From Phoronis australis (taxonomy: Eukaryota; Phoronida; Phoronidae), in contig NMRA01000037.1 of assembly GCA_002633005.1 (NCBI GenBank), positions 919,972 to 983,971 on the forward strand: 64,000 nt of DNA. Reading direction: 5' to 3'. Position numbers and translations under genes: made by a program. Positions 25,752 to 38,367 of this stretch are shown one piece after another. The notes under the pieces were generated by a model. That model was not told the origin of the DNA. It did no database searches and worked only from the letters and a program-made list of their open reading frames with translations. Each line of letters begins with the position of its first letter. The first letter of the stretch is position 1.

Positions 25752-25785
25752 CGCAACTGTGGACAAACAGGTCACGGTGACACCT
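25752..25785 (+). pseudogene. Zinc-knuckle fragment, probable retroelement relic
   Basis: The frame starting at ATG 25752 reads MCRNCGQTGHGDT and then stops. The C-x2-C-x4-H part is classical, but the last Cys is missing. The next ORF upstream (25526-25744) is in another frame. It looks like a decayed gag-like fragment. Confidence 0.35.
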
Positions 25786-26320
25786 AGTGACAGGTTGGGG
25801 GGAACACCATGAGTCAATAAAATTTCCCTGGTCTCCCATATTTTGCGCTATGCAGGTGAAGAATTAAACCATAATAATTGTGATGGCAACACAAATTCAA
25901 CAGTGAATGTCGAAAATGGCCACGTGTTCCAAAAATCAAAGCCATAAATATAAGGTCACAAAATCAAGCTTGCCAACGGTGAATGTAGCCACTGAAACAA
26001 CTTCTAGTCAAAATGTAGTCTGGAGCATTTCTATAGATGCTGCTCAATAAGTGCTTAAAACAAGTTCCATAATGAACATTAGACAAAGTCAATAAACTTA
26101 TCATCCCAGAATAGAAACACAAATCACCAATTTAGGATTCAAATAACAGAAGTATGGTAAACACATCCAGGTATCAAGTTACCAGGGCCATCATACATCC
26201 CAGAGTGAGTGTTGGATATATGAGCTGATAGTTGTGCAACTCGCACACTGAGCAAAATACCACCATAGTCTTCTCAGAGACATTCAAATTCTGGCGAAGA
26301 GATCAACCTGTGAAGCCACC

Positions 26321-26447
26321 TCTACACACTCCGAATAGACCGTCGACTGTAGCGTTTGACTAATCGTCGACTATCGTATACGACTAATTGATTGTTGTAT
26401 ACGACTTTGTGATTGACTATCGTATGGGATTAATCGCGGTGTGTAGA
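26321..26447. repeat. Foldback element with TCTACACAC ends
   Basis: The left end TCTACACACTCCGAATAGAC pairs with the inverted right end TCTACACACCGCGATTAATC. The inside repeats CGACTATCGTAT and GTATACGACT several times. It looks like a small non-autonomous transposon. Confidence 0.6.
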
Positions 26448-29400
26448 CATGTGTTTTCATCAATAAGCTGTAAAGTCGTATCGAACATTGACATGTCGGA
26501 ATAAAAACAAAAGCATGTAGTTGCGTCACTAACTAGCTTCACTTGAGAATGAAACAAGTATGTTTCGAAAAATCATGTGTCTTTTAATTATGTCACTAGG
26601 TCATTTAGTGTATCTATGTTCAGTTAAGAGTAGAGTTTTGTTCCGAAAGTACGAACGTAACGAAATAAAGACTGTGAACAATGAAAAGTGTCGTGCATTT
26701 AACAAATTCTGTATAACCGAAAACTTGCTACCGAAGTACAGTAACTAACTGATAACAAACATTACAATGCTAGGACTCTGATAAACTAACCAACATACCT
26801 TTGTACAGCTCAATATTCAAACTGATTATACTCTCAAGACCAACAACATCACAATAACCCTGACACATTATGACACCCACCTGTGATGATTCACAAGGCC
26901 CCGCCCATCAATAACAACAGGAAGATCAGCAAAATGTCACGATTAAGATTATTTCATCGTGATGTTGCCAGAAAAGTCACATCACAGCAACAGGAGATTC
27001 ACTATAATATGACAGATGAATGGCAGAAACTAAAAGGTCACCTGTCACTTGGAAACAATAAACTGACTGAAAATGAAAATTATATACATACACAAACAGC
27101 TAAGAGGGTTAGGTACAAGACCACGATGGTGAGGTACACTTGGGGACAGGTACCTCGTCTCCTCGACAATTTGTGTACTTTCCAACAGACCTATGATTAT
27201 AAGGATATGTGGGTACAAGACCACATTCTGCCTGTACCATGTAACTATCACCTGTAAACACAAGGAAATAACTGTAATGGCCAACAAAATTTTATTAACA
27301 AGGCAATTATTTTCATACGAAACAAGTAGAGAGTAATTACCATACCTCCTTATTTTCTAAAATTACCTTCAACAACAAATTTCTAAAATTTAATTAACTT
27401 AAATTGCAAAACTACTCGTTTCATTAACAAGTGGTTACAGAGCAGCCAATTAACCACAGGTATTCTTATAGTATGCATCACCACGGATAAGAATAAACAG
27501 TACGAAAATAACCAACTAATTAAATTACCATGACAACAGCAAAACAGTCATAAAAAGAGAGGTCACACACAGATAACAGAATTTTATTTAATCAGAGGGT
27601 CAGTCTGTGATACTTCATACAAGTCATTCGCCAGTAAGGAAAAATTGAAACATTATATTCTTATATTCCAAAATGAACTAGAAGAGGTCAATTGTTACAT
27701 ACGTCATCTAATTTTGAAAATTTTGTTTTTCCTACAATTTCGAGGTGCGTTTTCATCTTTCATGCACCTGTGTGAGCCAACATGATACATGATAAAAGGC
27801 ATATTACTTTTCTTAAGCAATCCAATCATCCAATTAGATTTTATAAAACTTTTCACATGTATGTGTAGGGTTGACTTAGAAATTAAATTTCAATCTTACA
27901 ATCATATGCTTTACTTTAAGCATTTGAGACGTCAAGCGTTTGAAATTTGAAGTGAAACCGAGAAATTAAAAGCTCACCACAGGTTTATGGCCAACTTGAA
28001 ACAGTCACAAGCATTTTTTGAGCTTCTTGTTTCAAATCCTAGGTGGAAAGTTGGTAAAATGGGTCATTTTTTGTATTGAGCTTGTCCTACTAACCTCGAA
28101 GTAAACAAAACCTAATTAACACAAGAATTGTCACTGCATTGTGAGTTTAAGTACAATAGCTCCCTACAAACAAAACAAACATTGTGTTTGCTGACTTCAT
28201 TGATTACCCATAACCACATTTGCAGATTAAACAGCTTAACAACACCTGACCCAACTATCAACATCAACAGCAAAGGTGCCTAAAAATGATTTATCACACA
28301 GGGCAGTTTCAACTACAACTGGTATCCTGAGGCTTTATTTCCAAGCCTTCCTTTGGACATTTTAAGTCTCAAACAATAGCCCATCTCTAGTGCGGAACAG
28401 CCTTTCGTTGTAAAATTGTATTTCATAATGTAGTCAGAAATATGTGACACAGATGGAATTTATAATATTTTGCAACAGTATTGCCCACAACAGAAAATTT
28501 AACCTTGGCTGGAATTACAAAATTCACCTACATATTTGAAAGTCCTTGTCCGCACTGTCTTAGAACTAATGCAGCTGAACAGGCACCAGAAGTCCAAATG
28601 TTCTAATTTTCTTAAGAAATGACTAATCCCTCAATACTTCAAACTCACTGCATAGATTTTAAAGTCAACACAAGTAAGCCAAACTTGTCAGGGCAAAATT
28701 CAAACTCAACACAGTGATGAGTCAAAACAGGTTGTGGAGAACCCTGTGCAAGTCAATGTATTTTGCACAACTACATATTTCGCAAAATAAGTTTCCACGA
28801 ATCAAAAAATTTATTCAGAGCTCAGCAAACTCAAACCTCCAAAGCAAATACAAACTCCGTCATCAAGTACTTACTTTGTTGACACATGCAGAATTTACTC
28901 AGAACAATCCTGGATTGTCGAATGTACATTGTCAAAATCTTCCTTTAGTGGAAACCCCATTGCGTTATCAACCTGTCTGGTTTTTTTAATCAGTTCTTAC
29001 ATTTCAAATCAACCACAATTTGGAAGTAAACTCATCAATAGCTAATTTTAACAAGTTACAACATAGGCCAACGACAGGTCGGCCAAATAAGCTTACAGTT
29101 TGTGTTCACCCAAAAAGGCATTCCAGTGGACTCATTTGTGGATGTTTGTGACGTCAAGAAATCAATCACTATTCGCGATTCACCCAAAAACTTTCTAACA
29201 ATGAACACAGGGACACATCCTTGTTGATCAAATAGCGAGAATTCATGTATTCACCCAACGATCTCATCAGTTTATAGCTCACAAGCGGCCAAATACTCAG
29301 GTTCATACTATTTACCCAATGAACATGTTAACTCTCACAACCCAATATTATCGTGAGGCTGAGTCTGAAGGTATGAAGACATTTTTGTGCCCGTAAGCAT

Positions 29401-32400
29401 GGAGTTGGCCCACAGAAATTCCTTGTGGGTGGGGGTTGGCCAGAAGTCCTGTCCAAGACGTGTTGAAAAGTTTAAAGTTTGACTGGTATTTTACACATAT
29501 TGTTTGGATGGGTATTGGGTTTCCCATGTCATTTTGATTTCTAATATCTTCTCAGACAGCAGAACATGAGTGAAGACGAGGGGTAAAGAGCACGGATCAG
29601 AGTACCCATGAATATCAGGATTTCTTGACCTTATTTTGAACCAACATAAAAATGCACGTTTCTAATTAACTTCAAAACACCTATTGTTGAATGTAATGGT
29701 GAACTGGTTTACTACATTAAGTTTTTCAGGTGAATATCAAAAATCAACTAATTTTGGCCGATTTTTGGGACGAATAGTCCCATCTAAAGTACGATAATAT
29801 ACCCAGGACCAACATGTGCCCAGAATACTGAACACATTGCTTAGGTTAGAAGAGGTTGGCAGCTAAACATGAAATTCCAGACATTCTTTTATCAAAGGAT
29901 GCAGACATAAAGTTGTGGTTTCAACTGTTAGTGTTTCATTTAGTCATTACTAGTATACAGGGGAGAGTCCTACTGTACAGTGAAATCTTTCTAATGGGCC
30001 ACTCTGATTTGGTGGTGCAACAGTAAACTTATCCAGTTCGGGACAAACAGTGATTTGAGAAAATGAGGGCATTCGCAATTGTAAACCCTATGAAAAATCA
30101 AAGATTGACTTCGGCATTTATTTCTGACTGAAATTTGTGAGATTTCGCAATACTTCGAATAGCCTATGTCACAACCCTCAATCAAACCAATAGTGGGTGT
30201 AAGATAGAAGAAGTGTTCAAACAATACTAACCATCCCTAAAAAACACATGAATCATTCCTGTCATTTTGCTGCATTGGGAACTATTCCAAAAAATACATA
30301 CGCTTCTAGGCAACAACATTTCACACCATCTGATAAGAAATTGATCGAAGCTGTGTGAATCTCGAGGGACTAATTAAAACACAATTGCTCTATCAAGCGA
30401 CAACTGAACCTCAAAGATAGCCATCTCTAAAAAGAGATACAAACGTTCGTGTATCATCAGCAAATGGGAGTAAAATGTTGTGTAAGTGCTCTTTTTATTC
30501 CCATGGTTTACGAGCGTTTTACGACTGTTCGTAACATGCTCAAGTACTACCTCAGGCACAAAAAATACAAGCAAATGAGAACATGAAGATAATAATTTAC
30601 AAGCGTAACTTGCATTGCCAACACCACATGCACGAAGAAAGTACTCGAAGAACATGACCAGATATAGAGGCAGAGAGGGGGTCCTGTGAGAAAGGGGGTC
30701 AGCCATCATTGCATCAGTGCCGGCAACTAGATGCTGGTTCTCAAGGTATTGAAAATGTGCTGTGAAGTTTCTATCTCAAGTGATATTTCATGAAACATTT
30801 TTGAAGTGATTTTGTAGGCCAATTAAGCAAAACTACATGCTATCTTCACTTATCGTAGAATGAAAAAGCCTACAGTAGAAAATACAATACCGTAATACGG
30901 AAATAGTGGTCACTTGTCTTTTTCAAAAAGCAATCCAACGGAAAGAACGAGGGTACAGCAAAGTCTTGGTAATGCAGCTCATAGACAGTGCCCTTCCGTG
31001 CCTGCCTCTAAGTTCTACTGAACCGTATCTAGGTAGTCTTCAGGGATTCATTAGTTGCCTTGACAACATTACAGCAGCTCAGGTAAATGCAATTCTGCTT
31101 TGCAATATTTAAATGTTCTTCCTTTGACCTGTGACTCATAGGCACCCAGTTTCTTATTCTCAATATAGAACTCCAGTATGTTAATTTCTGTGTGAATTAG
31201 ACCTCAACAGCATGAGGGAATCATTTACACTCCGATCACAAGCACAAAGCAAAGTTTATGCACCTGATGAGCCACTCAAAAACCAATTTTCCAACGTATA
31301 ATTGCACATTGTAGATAATATATCATCTTTGGCCTGCTTTAGGTGATCTATTTAAAATCACAAGAATTGTTCTCACGACAACTGAAGGAAGTCAAGTGCT
31401 TAATGCAGTTGTAAAGTAATGGTGTTCACTCACTGGTCCCTGACTTTTTCTCATATCCCTGATTTCTCATTTTTCGTCATCAAATAATAAGTCTAGCGGG
31501 TGCAGGTATGTATCCAAATAGCTTAGCTGGATCTATTGACAGGAATCACTAGGTAAAGTGATGCTCGTTCAAGCCGTTGAATTACGGTGAAAGTTATGGT
31601 AAAAATTATCCAATTTGGGGCCAAAATAATTGGTCAAATTCCCATATTTTTATGTTTCAGGGGCTCACCACATTGGTGTAAATGTTCTAAATTTTACCAA
31701 ATGCTATTTGGTAATAGCTACGTCATACAAACCATGTTTAACGCACAAATTCCTGGAATATTTTAAAAGAAATTTAATAAAATGAAGTTCAACCTGTCTG
31801 CCATATTGTGCCCCAAACTGAAGAATTTTTACTGCATAACTCTGTAGAACAATTATTCCGAAGCTTTTTTGTAAATGTCTCTCACCGGGTGTCACAATAT
31901 GGGACACTCACTTCTTCCGTAAACGGATATTTCCGATAAAGTGGCCATCACCACAGGGAGCCCATTGGTTCTTCTTCAGAAGAGAAAAAAAGAAAAGGTG
32001 ATTTGAAGAAATTGTTTCCGAAACAACAGGGAGCTTTTTTGGGAACAAAAATGACTTAAAGAAATCTCTATTGGCCAAGGCACTTTATCGGAAATCCCCA
32101 GTTGTAACAAAGCGGCATAAAAGGACAGCGTGTAATAACCTCAACAAATCAAAACTATCAGGAATTCCGTGCACTGGTTTCCACGTAGCGTTCGTGAAAA
32201 TTACACGAAACCAACTTGGATTCTTTGTTGCATGTTACATGCTACCATAACGTAATCTTGATAACTGGACGATGGCTAAATGATGGTAAGAAGCAGCATT
32301 GTTCTTTAAACTAGTTATTACAAGTAATACACGAAACATTCGTGATTGATTATACATCAGTGGCTAATGTCAAGGTCAAGACTTGTCTGCAGTAATCCCT

Positions 32401-33206
32401 GGACACTAGTTTTATCAAACGCGTCAGGGCTCACACCAGGCAGCCAGGTCTCGTGCACTCCTCAATTTTGCATTAAATCTTATCGTTGGTTAAGCATTGA
32501 ACATTGAAAGCTCATTAGAGCACTTAGGTGTTTACCAAATGTAATTTACACCACAGACCCAACATACAGCAACCAGATACCTACGGCAAAATCTCACCAA
32601 TTTCGTACAAAAATTATTACCAAAATGGCCATTTTATCATTTTTCAATGTCTTCTTAGATTGTTGTGAGTGCCCAGAAGTTTTCGAAATTTTGTATGATG
32701 GTAGATACCATATGAAAAATGAACAATTACATAGTGAAGCATTAATGTTGTGCAGTATGTGTCATACGAAAAGATAAGAAAATGAAAATATCAGATATAA
32801 GCCATAGTGCACATTGGTGAGATTTTATCGCAGTTATTTTCAAAATGTGCGTCACAATTTCGGACAAAAATAATTGACAAAATCTCTGAATTTTTTCTTT
32901 TCTTTAGAGCCAACACTGTCGTGAATGCCAACATTTTTTTCAAAATATTCTCTGATGGTATCTTTTAAAGGAACTTGAGCATGGAAAACATTAATTAAGT
33001 GAAAAAAGAGAAAATTGAATTTCAAGTCACGTCCTGCACTGGTGAGAGTTTACAGAATGGTGTTTTGGCAAGTCTTCAATTATTTCACACGAGCATAACT
33101 GTCAAAATTGTCATTTTCGAATGGCAGATCATCCCTCTGCAAATAATGAAAATATTTGCAAAATAATAGCTTTATGCTGTCCAAATCGAGGTTAGAATTA
33201 CAATAT

Positions 33207-33322
33207 CGGCAACGTGTTGTTTGTCGGGTAAAATGGCAGCTTGGAAACGAAGGTGTGTCAAGAATGATGCGTTCTTATTGGTCAGTTAAGCAATCACTCA
33301 AAATCCTGGTGATAGGTCAATT
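33207..33322. repeat. MITE-like element, family 1 copy C (inverted)
   Basis: The reverse complement matches copies A and B from the GACCTATCACC end through ACACCTTCGTTT to CAACACGTTGCCG. The second terminal repeat is missing, so the copy is truncated. Confidence 0.7.
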
Positions 33323-33357
33323 GATGTGAGTGAACATTCTTTTAGTTGGTGAGCCCA

Positions 33358-33482
33358 CAGTAACGCTAGTACCTACGCTAGGACCTCGCTAAAATCACAA
33401 GTTCTCATTTAAAATGTACATTGGAATATCTCACATAATCTCGCTAAGTCTTGTTCTTTATCGAGGTCCTAGGGTTACTGAA
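33358..33482. repeat. MITE-like element, family 2 copy 1
   Basis: The left end CAGTAACGCTAGTACC...GGACCTCGCT is inverted at the right end (CGAGGTCCTAGGGTTACTG). Two more copies lie at 39934-40073 and 54433-54562. Confidence 0.8.
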
Positions 33483-35467
33483 CTCTACAAAGGTCTCAAT
33501 ATGAGTCAGAATAGAGACCAGAACCAACTATGCCTTTTTTGGCCTGATGACTATTATGCGGGGGACACTGCAATTAGTGAATGGCTTAGAAACCTTTCAA
33601 ACTTCCTGTTTACTCCTACTCATTCTCGGTAATGAAGGAAAGCTACTCTGACCGTTAATTTGGCTTTCGTCGGGACGTAATGACGGGAAATTCCCGGTTA
33701 CTTGGTCGGAATACTTTTGGCTTTGTACTGCATGTGTATCTCAATCGCTAGGAATTAAACAAATCAAATTTCATTGAAATTTTCACCTTCAACATGTCTC
33801 CACAAAAATGAAAACTTCAGTGTGACAGATTTTTAATCTCATTTTACCACAAAATCACTCAAGTGGTTGTAATTCTTTTAAAAGCCATGGAAATGCATTT
33901 TTCTAACAGAAAATAGTAAACATATGCGCCTCTCTTCGAGCATTGAAATATTCCATCATGTGTCACCCACTAGAAACGAATAATGAATAAAAGCTAGAGA
34001 TATCTGAAAGGACGATATAGGCTTATGCTTAGGCTATGAAAACATGTGTCTAACTTCTGGCTAACAATAAATAATCCTGGAGCAAGTCAGGAACATAAAA
34101 TCAATACATCACAAATTAGCAAAGGCAAATCTAAACAATGTCTTCATCAAGTTATTCTGGTTTTAAAAGGGTTGGTAAGGTGTAACAAGCCCTGTCCCTT
34201 AAAGGACCACCAAAATATTCCACGCCACAACACACAGTAATTTTACCTGTACGACAATGAGAAGATTAAAGCTAAAATCTACCAACACTCAAGAGCACAA
34301 CAGTCTTCCACACCACGCAGATGATTCTACCAGTTCCTCACTAGGATAGTCTTATCTTATTGTGAATTTGCAGGAAACAGTTCACTCCCACAACTGACCT
34401 CTGACCTGGCGGTGTGGGGAGAAATAAAAAATAGTGGCAAGTGAGTAAGAAATCGATAAGCTCTTGGGGAGGGGTTTTGCACAGGTGTTACATTGGTCTG
34501 GATTTTGATTTTGGAGTAGCCTCCATCCACCATGTGTCCCCCGCATTATTTGAATTGATCTGTGTAGTCTTTACAGTTGAATGTACTGATTTGCATATGT
34601 GGAAAGAGGTTAAATGATGCGCATAAATGAATTTACCAAAACAGGATTGTCAGGTTGTGAATTTTTAAGTGAAGTTATTAGAAAAGCACAAGGCAAGTGG
34701 GCCACTGCATCTCCAGTCCCTTGTCTCCAACAAAAGCTGATGGTCATCAAGGTAAACCTGCTTGTGGTTAGTGCTATTAAATTCCCAACCACTCAGAATC
34801 AAGTACTAGTAAATGGAGAAGTAGCACCCTCTTATGATAACAGTAGCTGTAAAACATTGCCACAGGCAGAACTTCCATTCTTCGGAAGGAATACATGATA
34901 ACATATCAATAGGACCCGTCCCCCGATCACACAGCAGTAGAACTCTCCTTTGTACCAGAGTTAAGAACGTCCACATCCACGGGTATTTGTCCAGTTTATC
35001 AAACTTTCTCGGAGTTGCAGGCCACAGCACAGCAATAATAATTTAGTTGCATTGGAAGGAAGAATAGAGTAATGGAACTTGTGAAGAATCAGACAACAAC
35101 GAATAACATGCCAATTCCAATGGCATGAAAACGAGATAGCAAATGCCTGACGGACGTTTACGGCATAGTGGGTAAATACAGCGAGATTCGAGTGTCGATG
35201 TGTAACCCGGGATGGCCCTATCCAGCAGAATTTCACCAACCTGTACCAGGACAACAATTTCTTAAAAAATCCATGCAGGATCATAGTCTAACTGACACAG
35301 CTGGTGTCTCACGAAAACACAATGTTTCATGTCTTGGTACTGTGGTGCTTTTGGTTTTATAAAATTATGTTTGAATTTACCCTGTAATTCGAAAATATAC
35401 CTTATCTCATGTGGATACTTTACAATTGCACAAAGATTTTTCAGTCAATAGTCAGATGCATGGGTCT

Positions 35468-35539
35468 TTGATTTGAGAAGCAGTTACTCCCACTGAATAA
35501 TGCCCGTTATTCAGTGTTTGTAACTGGATCTCAAATCAA
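35468..35539. repeat. Hairpin element, family 3 copy 1
   Basis: The arm TTGATTTGAGAAGCAGTTAC... pairs with ...GTAACTGGATCTCAAATCAA across a loop of a few bases. Related to 56221-56290 and 60937-60990. Confidence 0.8.
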
Positions 35540-36651
35540 TTTCAAACCAGGAACCCACCTAGATCTGAATATTAACATTTTCGAGATACTAGTTATACAT
35601 TTTTCTGAAATGCTTCCCTTAGTTTAGGCTACTGTTGGATACCAAGCTTTCCGAATTTTAATTGTTTCACCAGAATTTTCCATAATGTTTGCCTAAATCA
35701 GGTAAGAGCTGAGGGTGGCAATTGCCTCCCTGCCCTCCCACACCTGCACCCATTGACCCATGGCCATGCATAAGCTAGGCCTGAATAAATGACCAGTTTC
35801 TTCAAAAACGTTGGATACAAATGTGTCAAACAATTCACACAGTAATTGGAAATTCCTCCTTATCTCTCCGTGAATACTTTGCAATTGCACACATGTAGTT
35901 CTCTGTTTGTTTTATTTTAGTCTGTAATTTTTCCCTTTTTCCAGGGATACTATGCTGCTAAAATTTTCCACGTTTGTCTGAATCGGAGGAAAGGGGGGAG
36001 GGCGGAGAATGTCAACTTGCCTTCTCGATGCCCTCACCCACATATAGGCCTACCTCACCTGTATGCTGTAATAGTATTTAACCCAAGCTAACAAATTTTA
36101 AATTTTTTCAACGTTGGTTGACAAATCAGTAAAACAGTAGCCAGCAGGCAATATGGTACAGCGGCAGGCCTACTGTAAAACAGACAACTCCCACACACTA
36201 CGTGGTTGGACAACTGATACGACAGTAGTAAGCAGATATGGCACTATCACTGACGCTGTCGGTCTAAATACTCTTCCAGCGTTCCACACAATCTTGGCCT
36301 TGGTGCAAAGCTGTATAGCCTACAATGTTTTGACGTTAGTTTTACAGCTGGTTGTTTAACACAATCCCGGCTGCGAGAAATATGTTGCATCGTGAATAGT
36401 TTGTTGTTTGCCATACATGAAACGAGGATAAAAAGCACGGGTGATCAAAAACAATTGAAAACAGATAGGCCTACCTACCTCGTTAGCGCCGACCAGTTAC
36501 TATCACCACGCTTACTTACACTGCCAGCAGTAACGGATCGGTACGGGCGTGGCGCGTTACAAGCACACGGGAGCTAACTCGCGAATGCATAGGGGCGTCA
36601 GATGGCGCTCTAAACTGTTTACAAAAGGTGTGTACTCATGGGCGGGAGGAG

Positions 36652-36672
36652 NNNNNNNNNNNNNNNNNNNNN
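36652..36672. other. Assembly gap (21 N)
   Basis: Run of N flanked by G-rich sequence (GGCGGGAGGAG and GGGTGGGGAGG), probably a sequencing stall in a poly-purine tract. Confidence 0.99.
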
Positions 36673-36955
36673 GGGTGGGGAGGGGGGGGTTAGCAAATTT
36701 TATATAACTGGCGGGCCTAAGTCAAATTTCCGCGAAACACCTATTTCGGATCAGTACAGATTATCAAGTCGGTGCGCACTTTTCTGGAGGTCGGGTGATA
36801 GAGATTCTCAGTTTGCACCGAACCTATAAATTCGCTGAAATATCATTTTCATAATAGTCTGTGAATAGTCGAATTTCGAAGATACCTAAAGCCTCACAAA
36901 CCAATGAATTTTTGATGGTTCAGAAGAAAATAATTTTGGCGCGTCAGGCCGTCAA

Positions 36956-37402
36956 ATGACAACGCAGTATCAAAATTTAAAATTAAGACATTTCAAATCC
37001 GTAATTTTAGGCACGTCAGTGGCAAATATTTGCCAGGTAATCAGAAAACAAGGGTCTATCCATCAAAAAATATTTCCAACGGTATTTATTTTGTATTTCA
37101 GTGTATTCAACCTGAATCTTGATTTTATTCCACTATTTTATCCGTTTACGGGTCGTCAGCAGTGCTTTAGTGGGGCGCAGGCGCAGCCAACCACCTTTTG
37201 GCATTTGAACGTGGCGCCTACGCACCGTAAGTTACTTACAGTGCTCAAGGTGATACGGTGGGCTTTGGGCGCCTACTTTCCTCTAATTTTACCATTACAG
37301 CACTGGTCGTCAGCTAAACTTGCACTCCAAGAAATCTTCGTTTACGATTGCAAAAACATGCGTTTTCCGACACCATCCGAATCCGTCACACATGAACACT
37401 GA
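36956..37402 (+). other. 148-codon ORF of unknown status
   Basis: This is the longest open frame in the gene-poor interval. The product has a hydrophobic patch (VFILYFSVFNLNLDFIPLF) but no family motif I recognise, no nearby plausible splice partner and no coding-like repeats of sequence. A chance ORF is the more likely reading. Confidence 0.12.
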
Positions 37403-38179
37403 ACGCGGTCAACAGAAAATCATATCCCAACAGCAGTCTCATCGACGTGTGCGGGCTCCCTCGTCATCAGCAATGTTCTTTCCAAACGATCTTCAAACGA
37501 AATACTATTCTTGGATTTTTTATCTTAATAACACCATCGAGAATACAGCCATTGTAATTTGCATCTTTATCCTTAAAAAAACCATCGAGAATATAGTCAA
37601 TATAATTGTGTCTTGATACTGCAGTGGTCGTATGAACATGCACTTTGTTTTTCTTGGAAACTGTGTCTAAATGTTCCTCTCGAGACCAAGACCAGGGGGT
37701 AAGGAGCAACCGCTACGGGACCGTCCCCGCACCACGAAAGGACCAAATCGAAAAGAGGGGCCTCTTAATATTGGGAGGGCTCGAATTTTTTTTTTACTAA
37801 TTCAATGGGTACGGTCAGAGCTATGGATTGTGCATTCGCAGAACTTTGTTAGCTCCTGCCTTTTTAATGGACTTTTGCCTCGTTTTCTATTTTTTTCGGA
37901 GTTTTTGTTTTTCTGAGGCGGACCTTTTTGCCCACTTCGCCAAATGGGAGACTCGTTCGAGCCCCCCTGGGTGCGTGCATGCCGACTATAACATTATGAG
38001 AATGGAAAGGTTGCACGATTTCAAAAATGCAGACGAAAACAGCGAGCGACAGATGACTCCATTATCCCATGGTGGAGATGGATTCTTGACAGAAGAAGCA
38101 CTTTACATTCCTTATAAACTATTTTCTGAATTTGCATATACAGCCCATATTTTCCGCCAAAAATATGTTTTCATTTAAG

Positions 38180-38367
38180 CCACTTATCGTTATAAAATCG
38201 GTCTCATCTTGTTCCGTAATGAGATTAGAATGGATTTTTGGGCATGGCCGGTCATTTTATGAGCTTATTTGAATCAATAACGAATTATTAGCTCTTCCTG
38301 AGCTGAGGGATCACAGTCTAAACTGAGTAAGGAACAAGGCGAGGCCAGTTTTACAACGCTAAGTGAC
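38180..38367. repeat. Foldback element, family 4
   Basis: The left end CCACTTATCGTTATAAAATC... TCTTGTTCC is matched by the inverted right end TCACTTAGCGTTGTAAAACT... CCTTGTTCC over about 36 bp. Pieces recur at 43403-43440, 53040-53220 and 53780-53830. Confidence 0.7.

Noticed and set aside
26883-27257. 124-codon plus-strand ORF as a gene
   Set aside because: Low-complexity, polar composition and internal repetition of GTACAAGACCAC; no recognisable domain or splice context.
34614-35284. Cluster of overlapping ORFs on both strands as a gene or retroelement
   Set aside because: Frames change every 200-300 bases, and neither a polymerase nor a THAP motif could be confirmed despite a CCAVACNSE-like string.
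36956-37402. Longest ORF (148 codons) in the gene-poor interval as a gene
   Set aside because: No family motif, no splice partners, and ORFs of this size are expected by chance in 64 kb of mostly non-coding DNA.
37951-37968. tRNA T-loop-like GTTCGAGCCCC
   Set aside because: No matching A box, acceptor stem or anticodon arm at tRNA spacing on either strand.
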